A stretch of 64,000 bases of DNA from Saccharothrix syringae (GTDB lineage Bacteria > Actinomycetota > Actinomycetes > Mycobacteriales > Pseudonocardiaceae), in NCBI RefSeq assembly GCF_009498035.1, contig NZ_CP034550.1, forward strand, positions 9,052,001-9,116,000, written 5' to 3'. Numbering within the stretch: position 1 is the first letter of the stretch; the number at the start of each line of letters is the position of its first letter. The notes beneath the pieces are model-generated. The model worked only from the letters and a program-made list of their open reading frames with translations, ran no database searches and was not told the DNA's origin. Of this stretch, positions 7,795 to 16,418 are shown piece by piece. A program made the position numbers and the translations under genes.

Positions 7795-8622
7795 ATGAGC
7801 CAGCCAGCCACACCGCTGTCCGAAGAGGAGCAGACCCGGCTCGTCAAGCAGATCGGCCGCGCCATGCTCCCCGCCCTGCCGCAGGGCTGGCACCGGGTGC
7901 GCGCCGAGTACCGCGCGGCCGGGCGGCACATCGAGGTGGACCTGGCGTTCACCGGCCCGGACGGCCAGTGGCGGCCCGTGCGCCCGCCGATGGAGGTGGT
8001 GCAGCTGTTCGGCCGGCTGCGCGCCGGCATGCACCAGCCGGACCGGGGCACGTGGCTGAGCGCGGTCTACGAGATCGAGGCGCCGGCGGCGTTCTCGGTC
8101 GACTTCAACGCCGACGACGAGCCGCGCTGGCGCAACGCGCCGCCGGTGATCGGCTTCCAGGACGAGCTGCGCACCTTCCCCCGGCACGACGAGCGCATCC
8201 CGGACTGGCTGCGGCAGCGGGTCGGCCTGCCGCCGCTGCCCCGGCCGTCCGCGCCGGGCGAGCTGCGCACCGCGCACGTCTACGACGGCCGCGACGAGGC
8301 CGGGCGCCCGGTGGTGAACCGGCAGGCGATCGACCCGCAGCTCGGCGAGGCGCTGCTGACCTACCTGGAGGCCGCGCCCGTGGTGCTGGCCGCGCGGAAC
8401 CTCGACGTGGACGAGTTCGTCGGCGGGCAGGACGTGCCGCTGAACTTCCGCACCGACGGCACCTGGATCTGGGCCGGCGCGGTGCCGCACTACCTGCGCA
8501 AGCACGGCCTCCCGCCGGAGCCGGCGCTGGTCGAGCACATCGTCTCGCGCGGGTTCCGGCTGGGCGAGGTGGACGAGGCGACCCGCGACCGCGCGGTCGC
8601 GCTGATCACCGGCGGCGCCTGA
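7795..8622 (+). CDS. YezG/DUF600-like domain protein next to a type VII-like cassette
   Basis: 275 residues. The first ~115 (LVKQIGRAMLPALPQGWHRV, then MEVVQLFGRLRAGMHQPDRG and TWLSAVYEIEAP ending DFNADDEPRW) have the pattern of the YezG/DUF600 immunity-protein fold, also found as the N-terminal part of some actinobacterial TNT-type toxins. A proline-rich hinge near residues 140-155 (LPPLPRPSAPGELR) separates a second domain of ~120 residues (YLEAAPVVLAARNLDVDEFV, TWIWAGAVPHYLRKHG) that I do not recognise. Position after an EspC-like gene suggests an effector or immunity role; this is inference. Its end overlaps the convergent GT87 gene by 17 nt. Confidence 0.6.
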   Translation: MSQPATPLSEEEQTRLVKQIGRAMLPALPQGWHRVRAEYRAAGRHIEVDLAFTGPDGQWRPVRPPMEVVQLFGRLRAGMHQPDRGTWLSAVYEIEAPAAFSVDFNADDEPRWRNAPPVIGFQDELRTFPRHDERIPDWLRQRVGLPPLPRPSAPGELRTAHVYDGRDEAGRPVVNRQAIDPQLGEALLTYLEAAPVVLAARNLDVDEFVGGQDVPLNFRTDGTWIWAGAVPHYLRKHGLPPEPALVEHIVSRGFRLGEVDEATRDRAVALITGGA

Positions 8623-9745
8623 CCAGCACCACCAGCGCGGCCAGGCCCGCCCACACGTAGGCGTTGCCGACGACCTGCTGCCACCAGCTCCAGCCCAGCT
8701 CCAGGTCCTTCTCGCGGGGGAACCACCACATGGGCCCGAGCAGGAACAGCAGCGCGAGCAGCCCGGCCCACGGTTTCGCGCGGTGCGCGAGGTAGACCAG
8801 GCCGGGCACCACCCACACCCAGTGGTGCGACCAGGACACCGGCGAGACCAGCAGCCCGCCCACGGCGACGGCGAGCAGCGCGGCGACCCGGTCGTCGCCG
8901 GCGCGCGCCACGGCCAGCCACACCAGCACCACCACGCCCAGGCTGAGCAGGCCCCACACCGCGGTCTCGGCGAACCCGGTCAGGCCGAGCCGGTGCACCA
9001 CGCCGCGCAGCGACTGGTTGCCCGCGTAGGCGAGGCCGCCGACGCGGGCCGGGTCGAGCAGCGCCTCCAGCCAGTACTGCCGGGTGTCGGTGGGCGCGAC
9101 CGCGAGGCCGACCAGGCCGAAGCCGGTGAACGAGGCGATCGCGGTGACCACGGGCCCGACCTGCCGCCGGGCCAGGAAGAACAGCACGAAGATCGCGGGC
9201 GTCAGCTTGACGGCGGCGGCGAAGCCGATGAGCAGGCCGCGCGGCCACCTCGTCCTCGGCAACAGGCAGTCGAGCGCGACCAGGCCCATGAGGACCAGGT
9301 TGATCTGGCCGAAGTCCAGGGTCTCCCGGACCGGTTCGAGCAGCAGCGACGCCGCGGCCGCGCCGAGCCCGACCAGCACGGCCCGCTGACCGGCGCCGTG
9401 GACCTCGCGGGCGGTGGCCAGGCACACCGCGGTGAGCAGCGCCAGCCCCAGGCCGGTCCACACCAGCACGGCCGCCGTCCACGGCACCACCGCCAGCGCG
9501 CTGAACAGGAACGCGGCCACGGGCGGGTAGGTGAACGGGAGCGCGGGGCCCTCCAGCGGCTTGGGGAAGCCCTCGGCGTACAGGCGCACGCCCTCCAGCC
9601 ACGCCCGCCCGCCGACGCGGTAGACCCGCAGGTCGATCAGGCCGAAGTCGCGCGCGGCGCGGAACAGCACCACGACGAGCGCGGCGACCATCACCGCGAT
9701 CCACACGCCCACGACCCGCTTGTCCGTGCGAACGGGTACCGCCAC
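8606..9745 (-). CDS. GT87-family polyprenol-phosphate mannosyltransferase-like membrane protein
   Basis: 379 residues, GTG start at 9745 with GGGGG about 9 nt upstream. It is a polytopic membrane protein with roughly 10 helices. FRAARDFGLIDLRVYRVGG near residue 30 carries the acidic Asp expected for GT-C enzymes of family GT87, and FTYPPVAAFLFSALAVVPW is the family's conserved loop. Relatives such as mycobacterial PimE use polyprenol-phosphate-mannose to add alpha-1,2-mannose to lipid glycans at the outer face of the membrane. SHHWVWVVPGLVYLA is another conserved stretch. The acceptor here is unknown. It diverges from the RES antitoxin gene. Confidence 0.85.
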   Translation of the reverse strand: MAVPVRTDKRVVGVWIAVMVAALVVVLFRAARDFGLIDLRVYRVGGRAWLEGVRLYAEGFPKPLEGPALPFTYPPVAAFLFSALAVVPWTAAVLVWTGLGLALLTAVCLATAREVHGAGQRAVLVGLGAAAASLLLEPVRETLDFGQINLVLMGLVALDCLLPRTRWPRGLLIGFAAAVKLTPAIFVLFFLARRQVGPVVTAIASFTGFGLVGLAVAPTDTRQYWLEALLDPARVGGLAYAGNQSLRGVVHRLGLTGFAETAVWGLLSLGVVVLVWLAVARAGDDRVAALLAVAVGGLLVSPVSWSHHWVWVVPGLVYLAHRAKPWAGLLALLFLLGPMWWFPREKDLELGWSWWQQVVGNAYVWAGLAALVVLVRRRR

Positions 9746-9846
9746 CTGAACACCCCCGATGTCCTCGTCCGCGGCATCGTAGCCGGCGGGGAGGTGAGTT
9801 CCAGGTCACCGTGGTCCACCTCGGTTTTTCACGTAGAGTTGCAAGT

Positions 9847-9926
9847 TGTGTGCGGAGCGTTCACGGACTCGTACATTCGAGTTATCTGTGCGCACACAAG
9901 CGCACGTGCGGGATACCCTGTGCGCA
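9847..9926 (+). promoter_or_regulatory. Palindrome-rich promoter/operator of the RES-antitoxin operon
   Basis: The region holds two perfect 10-bp palindromes, TGTGCGCACA at 9887-9896 and CGCACGTGCG at 9901-9910, plus further TGTGCG half-sites at 9849 and 9919. TACCCT at 9914-9919 is a good -10 box 7 nt before the ATG at 9926. Repeated half-sites flanking the -10 suggest autoregulation by the antitoxin, as is usual for such modules. Confidence 0.65.
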
Positions 9927-10510
9927 TGAATCTCGCTCTGGAGTCGGCCTTGGCGAAGGCGGGTCTGCAGGTCACCCCCGACGACTTCCTCTCCCTCGTC
10001 GTCGACGCGGCCAGGCGGCTCGCACCCCCGCACCCCGACCCGGCGAGCTACTTCCCGCCCGACCAGCGCGACGCGCTGGCGGACGTCGGCCTCGACCTGA
10101 GCCCGCACCGCGTCGCCGACGACCAGGCGCGCGCGCGGACCGTGGTCGTGCACGCCGTGCTGCGGGACTCGGCGCTGACCGTGGCCGAGGCGGCCCGCCA
10201 GCTCGGCGTGGACACCAGCCGCGTCCGGCACCGGCTCGGCGTGGGCCGGCTGGTCGGCTGGAAGGACCGGGGCAGCTGGCGGCTGCCCGCGTGGCAGTTC
10301 GCGGGCGCGGGCGTGCTGCCCGGCCTGGAGGTCGTGCTGGCCGCCGTGCCCGAGGACCAGCCGCCGCTGGTGGTGGCGGGGTTCATGACCGGCGAGCAGG
10401 AGGACCTGCAGGTCGACGGCTACCCCACCACGCCGCGCGCGTGGCTGCTGGCGGGCGGTGACCCGCGCCGGGTGGCGGCGCTGGCCGCGCAGCTGGGCAC
10501 GCCCGCGTGA
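9926..10510 (+). CDS. Xre/ParS-like antitoxin of a RES toxin-antitoxin pair
   Basis: 194 residues starting at a probably leaderless ATG. Residues ~75-120 form a helix-turn-helix (LTVAEAARQLGVDTSRVRHR, then a LVGWKDRGSWRLPAWQF strand resembling excisionase-type wings). The C-terminus, YPTTPRAWLLAGGDPRRVAA, matches the toxin-binding end of the MbcA/ParS/Xre antitoxin group. The N-terminal ~70 residues (FLSLVVDAARRLAPPHPDPA) are extra. The gene directly precedes a RES-domain gene with a 28-nt gap, the standard order for this toxin-antitoxin class. It should neutralise the toxin and repress the promoter through the palindromes upstream. Confidence 0.78.
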   Translation: MNLALESALAKAGLQVTPDDFLSLVVDAARRLAPPHPDPASYFPPDQRDALADVGLDLSPHRVADDQARARTVVVHAVLRDSALTVAEAARQLGVDTSRVRHRLGVGRLVGWKDRGSWRLPAWQFAGAGVLPGLEVVLAAVPEDQPPLVVAGFMTGEQEDLQVDGYPTTPRAWLLAGGDPRRVAALAAQLGTPA

Positions 10511-10538
10511 CCCTCGCCCCCGAGACCACTGGACGCTG

Positions 10539-11195
10539 ATGTCACGGCTCCCCCAGCCGCCCTCCCCGGCTGTGCTCCAGGCGAGCCTGCGGCGCACCGA
10601 GGACGTGGTGGCGGTGCACCGCGCCACGCGCCTGGTGCGCGTCTTCGCCGCCAAGGGCCTGCACCCGCAGCGCTGGAACAGCTTCCGCTACACCGGCCCG
10701 CTGCCGCACGCGCGCTTCGACACCCAGCCGCCCTCCCCGGACGGCTCGCTCACCCACGCCCACGACCAGGGGGTGCTGTACTTCGGCCTGTCCGTGCGCA
10801 CGTCCGTGGCCGAGGTGTTCCAGGCGACCTCGGTGGTGGACCGGCGCACGCGCAGCCCGTTCCTGGTGGTGCTGCGCCCCCGGCGCACCCTGCGGCTGCT
10901 CGACCTGGCGGGCCTGTGGCCGACGCGGGTCGGCGCCTCGCAGGAGATCAGCTCCGGGCCCAAGCACCTGACCCAGCAGTGGGCGCGGGCGATCCGGGCG
11001 GCGCACCCCGAGCTGGACGGGCTGTGGTACCGGTCGTCGATGGACTCCGGCGCGCCCGCGGTGTGCCTGTGGGACCCGCCGGGCGGCACCGGCCTGCCCG
11101 CCTCGCCGGACGTGCTGCTGCCGCTGGAGCACCCCGGGCTCGACCTGCCCCTGGCACGGGTGTGCGACGAGCTGAACTACACCCTGCTGGGGTGA
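10539..11195 (+). CDS. RES-domain toxin
   Basis: 218 residues. RES domains are NAD+-consuming enzymes (phosphorolysis or hydrolysis of NAD+) acting as toxins, e.g. mycobacterial MbcT. Conserved elements are visible: the arginine-rich HRATRLVRVF and WNSFRYTG, ALARFD-like HARFD, LYFGLSVRTSVAEVFQ with the conserved Tyr and Glu, and a late serine in LWYRSSMDSGAPA. The domain is longer than MbcT (~190) by an N-terminal extension of about 25 residues and a C-terminal tail. The antitoxin gene lies 28 nt upstream, and the convergent GNAT gene stops 5 nt after it. Confidence 0.88.
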   Translation: MSRLPQPPSPAVLQASLRRTEDVVAVHRATRLVRVFAAKGLHPQRWNSFRYTGPLPHARFDTQPPSPDGSLTHAHDQGVLYFGLSVRTSVAEVFQATSVVDRRTRSPFLVVLRPRRTLRLLDLAGLWPTRVGASQEISSGPKHLTQQWARAIRAAHPELDGLWYRSSMDSGAPAVCLWDPPGGTGLPASPDVLLPLEHPGLDLPLARVCDELNYTLLG

Positions 11196-11199
11196 GGGG

Positions 11200-11754
11200 T
11201 CACAGCACGCGGCGCGCCTGGCGCCGGCGGGGCACCGGCAGGAACCGGCCGTAGCGGACCTCCGGCAGCCGCTGCTCGCCCCGGTGCACCTGCCCGTCGT
11301 GCCGCCAGCCGTGGGCCTCGCAGAACGCCCGGCCGCGCGCGTGGTCCTGGAGCGCCCACAGCACCGCGTACCGGAACCCCTGGTCCAGCAGGTGCCGCAG
11401 GCCGGCCTCGTGCACCACGTGACCCGCGCCCGTGCCGTGGTAGCAGGGGTCGGCGTAGATGGCCACGAGCTGGCCGGTGTGCAGGTCGGGGTGGGCGTCG
11501 GTGGTGGCGCGCACCTCGTCGACCGCGCAGTAGGCGCCGATCCGGTCGGTGCCCGGCTCGACCGCCACGAACACCCGGCTGGGTTCGGGCAGCCGCAGGA
11601 CCCGGGCCCACGCCGGCAGCCTGCTCTCCGGCAGCATCCGGTCGAGCACCGGATCGGCCACGACCCCCCGGTACGAGTGCCGCCAGGCGGCCACGTTGAT
11701 CCGGGCGATCTCGGGCGCGTCGTCGGGCCGGGCGGCCCGCACGGTCCACTGCAT
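11200..11754 (-). CDS. GNAT-family N-acetyltransferase
   Basis: 184 residues with a single GNAT fold. TVRAARPDDAPEIARINVAA is the typical first strand-helix, WRHSYRGVVADPVLD is shared with many actinobacterial GNATs, and the acetyl-CoA pyrophosphate loop is degenerate (DPCYHGTGAGHVVHEA instead of the usual R/Q-x-x-G-x-G/A). The final motif, FCEAHGWRHDGQVHR, is the normal end of the fold. Substrate is unknown. The gene is convergent with the RES toxin and 46 nt upstream of the cyclase-like gene's end, in the same orientation. Confidence 0.88.
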   Translation of the reverse strand: MQWTVRAARPDDAPEIARINVAAWRHSYRGVVADPVLDRMLPESRLPAWARVLRLPEPSRVFVAVEPGTDRIGAYCAVDEVRATTDAHPDLHTGQLVAIYADPCYHGTGAGHVVHEAGLRHLLDQGFRYAVLWALQDHARGRAFCEAHGWRHDGQVHRGEQRLPEVRYGRFLPVPRRRQARRVL

Positions 11755-11800
11755 CCGCCAGAGCCTGCCGCAACCGCACCGCCGTCCGCCAGGGTTCGGC

Positions 11801-12406
11801 TCAACCGCGCCTGGGTGGACCGGGGCAGAGGTAGCCCGAGTACCAGGTCCCCTTGGCCCGGAACCGGGTGGCGCGGAACCGGGTCGGGTCCAGGTCGTGG
11901 AAGCGGGTGCGGACCACGTCGTCGAACAGCCGCTCCGAGATCACCAGCACCAGGTCGGTCGACGCGGCGGCCAGCTCCCGCCGGGCGGCCCCGGCGTCGA
12001 GGAGCCGGCAGGTGACGATGGGGGCGTCCCCGACCAGGCCGAACCTGCCCGCGGTGAGGGTGCCGCAGTGCATGGCGACCCTCATGCGCAGCGGGGTGCC
12101 CGCGCGGCGCAGGTCGGCGAGGTTGGCGGCCAGCCGCTCGGTGAGGTGGGCGACCACCCAGGCGGTGTCGGCGTCGGCCGGGAGCACGGCCAGCTCACCG
12201 TCCCCGCGGACCTGCCGGTACCAGTGGGAGCGGTCCAGCCCGGCGTCGTGGGCGGCGAGGTCGAGCACCTCGCCGAGCCTCGACTGCACCAGGGACTGGT
12301 CCAGTGCGTCGAGCTTGCTGTATCCCTCGACGTCCACGGCCACCACGAGGCGGTAGACCAGGCCGTCGAGCGGGGGCATGGTGTCCAGCTTCACGCGGTT
12401 GAGCAT
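11801..12406 (-). CDS. Class III nucleotidyl cyclase-like protein
   Basis: 201 residues covering one cyclase homology domain. RLVVAVDVEGYSKLDALDQ corresponds to the FxDIxGFT metal site with the first aspartate kept; YRQVRGDGELAVLPADAD supplies the second metal aspartate (GDG). The third signature, normally VNxAaRL, reads PIVTCRLLDAGAAR and lacks the asparagine that stabilises the transition state, and the substrate-selecting lysine is not obvious. It may therefore be inactive, altered in specificity, or a sensor. A Crp/Fnr regulator gene lies upstream on the same strand, which hints that it works with a cyclic nucleotide. I rate catalytic activity as uncertain. Confidence 0.7.
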   Translation of the reverse strand: MLNRVKLDTMPPLDGLVYRLVVAVDVEGYSKLDALDQSLVQSRLGEVLDLAAHDAGLDRSHWYRQVRGDGELAVLPADADTAWVVAHLTERLAANLADLRRAGTPLRMRVAMHCGTLTAGRFGLVGDAPIVTCRLLDAGAARRELAAASTDLVLVISERLFDDVVRTRFHDLDPTRFRATRFRAKGTWYSGYLCPGPPRRG

Positions 12407-12666
12407 CCCGCCGCGGGGGCCGGGGAAACAGGGCGATCACCGGGTTTCCCGTCGCCGGCTCGATTCGCCGACGCGGGGGTGGGGTGTGAGGACCGGTCCG
12501 GGTGGGTCGCGGAGGACGGGCGCGGTCGCGGATCGTCGGCGCACGTGCAGGCGCAAGTGTGAAGTGCGAGGGCGGCGCGGGGGTGTGGGTGCGAGATACC
12601 GGAGTGCGGGGCGGAACGTGAGTGCCGGGTACTGGAGTAGCAGCAGGTCGTGGCGGTCGCCCTCCG

Positions 12667-13347
12667 TCAGGAGGCCATCCCGCGCAGCACGGCCCGGTCC
12701 ACCACCGTGATCGCCCGGTACCCCATGCTGATCACCCCGCGATCCCGCAGCGCCCGCAGCTCGCGCCGCGCGGTGTCCTCCTCCACCCCCACCAGCGACC
12801 CCAGCTCCCCCTGCGTCAACCCGAGCCGCAGGCTGACCCCGCCGGGACCGGGGTTCCCGTAGGCGTCCGCGAGGTGGTCCAGCACCCGGGCCAGCCGCAC
12901 CGACGCCGAGTACCCGTTGAAGTCGACCCGCCGCTGCTGGTTCCACCGCAGCGTGTTCACGATCATCCGGGTCAGGGCGCGGTCGGCCTCGGGGAACTCG
13001 GCCAGGTAGTCCCGGAACCGCTGCGCCGGCACCACCCGCGCCCTGGTGTCCACGCACGCGGTGACCGTCGCCGAGCGCGGTTCCCCGCTCAGGAACGCCA
13101 TCTCGCCGACCAGGTCGCCGCCGACCTTGATGTTCAGCAGCGCGACCCGCCCGTTGTCCAGCGCCTGGGTCACCTTCACCAGCGCCTGCAGCAGCAGGAC
13201 GACGTGCTCGGAGTCCTCGGACTCGCGCATCATCACCTCACCGCGCCGGAACGCCCTGGGCGCACCGAGCCCGAGCAGCGCGGTGCGGCCGGCGGGTGAG
13301 AGCGTGTCCAGGTAGGTGCCTGCGGGCCAGCCCGATGGGATCGCCAT
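12667..13347 (-). CDS. Crp/Fnr-family transcriptional regulator
   Basis: 226 residues: an N-terminal cNMP-binding beta-barrel (about 10-130) and a C-terminal winged helix (about 150-226). The phosphate-binding cassette reads LVGEMAFLSGEPRSATVTA, which keeps the G-E-x8-R-[ST]-A pattern of cAMP-binding members. The recognition helix is in LTQGELGSLVGVEEDTARRE. There are no Fnr-type iron-sulfur cysteines. The protein should therefore respond to a cyclic nucleotide. Downstream on the same strand, after a 260-nt gap, is the cyclase-like gene. Regulated genes are not evident from the window. Confidence 0.87.
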   Translation of the reverse strand: MAIPSGWPAGTYLDTLSPAGRTALLGLGAPRAFRRGEVMMRESEDSEHVVLLLQALVKVTQALDNGRVALLNIKVGGDLVGEMAFLSGEPRSATVTACVDTRARVVPAQRFRDYLAEFPEADRALTRMIVNTLRWNQQRRVDFNGYSASVRLARVLDHLADAYGNPGPGGVSLRLGLTQGELGSLVGVEEDTARRELRALRDRGVISMGYRAITVVDRAVLRGMAS

Positions 13348-13417
13348 CCTCGACTCCCTCCGCGAGGAACCCAGTGTGCCGCTCGCGGAGGTGCCGGTCG
13401 GGGTTTTCGGCGCAGGA

Positions 13418-15325
13418 TCAGGCCAAGTGGCGTGCCCACCACGAGAGCACGTGGTCGAACCGCTGCGCCCGGTGGCGCGGCTTGCCGGTCCGGGTCAGCT
13501 CGTGGCCCTCGCCCGGGAAGACCAGCATCTCGGCCTCCACCCCGTTGCGCCGCAGGGCCACGAACAGGCGCTGCGCCTGCTCCAGCGGGCACCGCCAGTC
13601 GTGCTCGGAGTGCGCCACCATGAACGGCATGGAGATCTTCTCGGCGTAGGTCAGCGGGCTCATGGCGCGGTGCGCCTCCGGGTCGGGCCCGCAGTACGCC
13701 TCGGTGAAGAACCAGCCGATGTCGGAGGACCCGGAGAACGAGTCCCACGCGTTGACCGCGCGCTCGCTCCACGCCGCGCGGAACCGCTCGCCGTGGTGCG
13801 CGGCCAGCCAGGTGGTCATGAAGCCGCCGTAGGAGCCGCCCATCACGCCGACGCGCTCGGCGTCGAGGTCGGGCCGCGCCAGCGCGACGTCGAGCACCGC
13901 GAGGACGTCGTCCACGTCGACCGTGCCGAAACGCCCGATGACGGCCTGGCCGTGCGCCTGGCCGTAGCCGGCGGAGCCGCGCGGGTTGGGCAGCACGACC
14001 GCGTAGCCGGCCGCCGCGTAGACCTGGGCCTCGTCGAAGAAGCCCCAGCCGTGGTACATGAACGGGCCGCCGTGCACGGCCAGCACCACCGGGTGCGGGC
14101 CCTCGCCCTCGGGCAGCACGAGCCAGCCGTGCACCGGGTAGCCGTCGGCGGACTCGCCGGTCAGCTCGACCGCGGGGCGCAGCGGCACGGCGGAGCCGAA
14201 GTCGGTCAGCGGGCCGCTGCCCACCAGCACGACCTCGCCGGTGTTGTCCGGGGTGGTCACCACGGCGACGACCACGTCGCCGTCGGCGGCGAAGGACTTG
14301 ACCTCGGCGCGCTCGCCGGCCAGCAGCTCCAGGTCGACCAGGCGGGCGCCGTCGGCGTCGAGCGGCACGCGGCGCAGCTCGACCGCGCCCCGGTTGCGGA
14401 CCGCGACGAGCACGCCGGAGGCGGTCGGCACGGGCGCGCCCGCGCCCTTCTCGCAGTCCACGGTCTCGGTGTCGGTCAGGCGCACCAGGTCGGTGCCGTC
14501 GAACCGCCACAGGCCGTGGTTGCGGGCGACGGCGTGCACGCCGGTGGCCTCGGTGCCGAAGAACACCACGCCGCCGTCGGGCAGGGCGACCGGGCAGAAC
14601 GCCGAGCCGGCCGAGCGGACCAGCAGGGTCGGCTCGCCGCCGGCGGCGGGCACCCGGTACAGGTCGCTGTGCAGGGTCTCGACCCGGCCGAGGTCGCGGT
14701 CGGCCACGAACACCAGGTGCTCGCCGTCGGCGGTCCAGGTCGGGTCGGCCGCGCTGAACGAGCCGTCGGTCAGCTGCACCGGCGAGGCGGCGGGGTCCAG
14801 CGCGTCGACGGTGAACAGCCGCGCGTGCCGGTCGCCGGTGAAGCCGACGTCGTCGACCCGGTAGTCGAGCCGGGTGATGTGGCGCGGCGCCTCGGCGTCC
14901 GGCTTCGGCGCCTCGTCCTCGCCCGCCAGGGGCTCGCCGTAGCGGCCGGCCTCGGGCACCCGCGAGGTGAACGCGAGCCGCCGCGAGTCCGGCGCCCACA
15001 CCGGCACGCCGGCGCCCAGCCGCAGGTCGGTGAGCTTGCGCGCCTCGCCGCCGTCGGCGGGCATGACGTGCACCTGCGGCGGCTTGCCGCGCTCGGCGAC
15101 GCGCAGGAACGCGACCCAGCGCCCGTCCGGGGAGATCCGGGGGGCCAGGTCGCGCTCCGCCCACGTCCAGCGCCGCGCCCCGCCGCCGTCCAGCGGCACG
15201 CGGTGCAGCCCGCCGCGGTAGGCGTTCGCGGTGACGTCCGGGGTGGTCGTGTTGACCAGGACGAGGTCGCCGCGCACCGCGAGGGAGCCGGGCACGGTCA
15301 GCTGCTGCAAGTCATCGGGGCGCAC
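13418..15325 (-). CDS. S9-family prolyl oligopeptidase/acyl-aminoacyl peptidase
   Basis: About 635 residues from GTG 15325; a TTG 33 nt upstream is possible but unlikely. The first ~380 residues form WD40-like propeller blades (RISPDGRWVAFLRVAERGKP, VWAPDSRRLAFTSRV, PTWTADGEHLVFVADRD). The C-terminal alpha/beta hydrolase has the catalytic serine in VMGGSYGGFMTTW, aspartate in HSEHDWRCP and histidine in FPGEGHEL, the complete S9 triad. Such enzymes cleave short peptides after proline or release N-acylated residues in the cytoplasm; no signal peptide is seen. The gene stands alone between Crp and TerC genes. Confidence 0.93.
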   Translation of the reverse strand: MRPDDLQQLTVPGSLAVRGDLVLVNTTTPDVTANAYRGGLHRVPLDGGGARRWTWAERDLAPRISPDGRWVAFLRVAERGKPPQVHVMPADGGEARKLTDLRLGAGVPVWAPDSRRLAFTSRVPEAGRYGEPLAGEDEAPKPDAEAPRHITRLDYRVDDVGFTGDRHARLFTVDALDPAASPVQLTDGSFSAADPTWTADGEHLVFVADRDLGRVETLHSDLYRVPAAGGEPTLLVRSAGSAFCPVALPDGGVVFFGTEATGVHAVARNHGLWRFDGTDLVRLTDTETVDCEKGAGAPVPTASGVLVAVRNRGAVELRRVPLDADGARLVDLELLAGERAEVKSFAADGDVVVAVVTTPDNTGEVVLVGSGPLTDFGSAVPLRPAVELTGESADGYPVHGWLVLPEGEGPHPVVLAVHGGPFMYHGWGFFDEAQVYAAAGYAVVLPNPRGSAGYGQAHGQAVIGRFGTVDVDDVLAVLDVALARPDLDAERVGVMGGSYGGFMTTWLAAHHGERFRAAWSERAVNAWDSFSGSSDIGWFFTEAYCGPDPEAHRAMSPLTYAEKISMPFMVAHSEHDWRCPLEQAQRLFVALRRNGVEAEMLVFPGEGHELTRTGKPRHRAQRFDHVLSWWARHLA

Positions 15326-15401
15326 GTCCCAGGACGTTACCCCAACGATCCTTAGCAAGGCTCACGAGCTTTTGACGCTCACAGATGGTGACCCGACCGG
15401 C

Positions 15402-16418
15402 TCACTTGACCGGGTCGGCCTCGGGCGCGCCCACGTGCTTGGCGGCCTCGGGGTGCCGCTTGACCTTGATCAGGCTCGCCACCGTGGTGATGAGCAGCAC
15501 GCCGACGATCACCGACAGCGACAGCCCGATGCCCACGGTCGGCACGTGCAGCGGCTCGCCGCCGTTGAGGAACGGCAGGGAGTTGGTGTGCAGGGCCTCC
15601 AGGATCAGCTTCACGCCGATGAAGCCGAGGATCACCGACAGGCCGATCGACAGGTAGACCAGCTTGTTGAGCAGGCCGCCGAGCAGGAAGTACAGCTGCC
15701 GCAGGCCCATCAGGGCGAAGGCGTTGGCGCTGAAGACCAGGAACGGCTCCTTGGTCAGGCCGAAGATCGCCGGGATCGAGTCGAGGGCGAACAGCAGGTC
15801 GGTGGTGCCGATGGCGACGATGACGATGAACATCGGCGTGACGAACCGCTTGCCGTCGATCTTCACGAACGACTTGCCGTCGTGGTACCGGTCGGCCACC
15901 GGGTAGATCCTGCGGACGATCCTGGTCGCCGCGTTCTCCTTGTACTCCTCCTCCTCGTCGTCGTGGTTGGTGAACGCCAGCTTGTAGCCGGTGTAGATGA
16001 GGAACGCGCCGAACAGGTAGAACACCCAGCTGAACTGCGCGATCACCGCCGCGCCGACGGCGATGAAGATGCCGCGCATGACCAGCGCCATCAGGATGCC
16101 GATCAGCAGCACCTTGTGCTGGTGGATCGCGGGCACCTTGAAGGTGGTCATGATGATCAGGAAGATGAACAGGTTGTCCACGCTGAGCGAGTACTCGGTG
16201 ATGTAGCCGGCGAAGAACTCGCCCGCCGGCGTGCCACCGGCCCAGAACCAGATGCCCAGGCCGAACGCGACCGCGACCGCGATGTAGAAGGCGACCCACC
16301 GACCGGCTTCGCCGATGGTCACCTCGTGCGGTTTGCGGTCGACGATGAAGAGGTCGATCGCCAGCAGGACCAGCAGTCCTGCGATCGTGGCGAGCCACAG
16401 CCACACGGGAACAGACAT
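15402..16418 (-). CDS. TerC/Alx-family manganese (metal) exporter-like membrane protein
   Basis: 338 residues from ATG 16418. About nine membrane helices; the conserved acidic motifs are FAGYITEYSLSVDNLFIF and IGTTDLLFALDSIPAIFGL, where the Asp residues in the membrane mark the TerC family. A charged, Asp/Glu-rich loop (NHDDEEEEYKENAATR) lies mid-protein. TerC/Alx proteins export Mn2+ or support metallation of secreted enzymes. A yybP-ykoY manganese riboswitch precedes the gene, which strongly supports a manganese role. An upstream in-frame ATG at 16556 lies inside that riboswitch and is rejected as the start. Confidence 0.93.
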   Translation of the reverse strand: MSVPVWLWLATIAGLLVLLAIDLFIVDRKPHEVTIGEAGRWVAFYIAVAVAFGLGIWFWAGGTPAGEFFAGYITEYSLSVDNLFIFLIIMTTFKVPAIHQHKVLLIGILMALVMRGIFIAVGAAVIAQFSWVFYLFGAFLIYTGYKLAFTNHDDEEEEYKENAATRIVRRIYPVADRYHDGKSFVKIDGKRFVTPMFIVIVAIGTTDLLFALDSIPAIFGLTKEPFLVFSANAFALMGLRQLYFLLGGLLNKLVYLSIGLSVILGFIGVKLILEALHTNSLPFLNGGEPLHVPTVGIGLSLSVIVGVLLITTVASLIKVKRHPEAAKHVGAPEADPVK

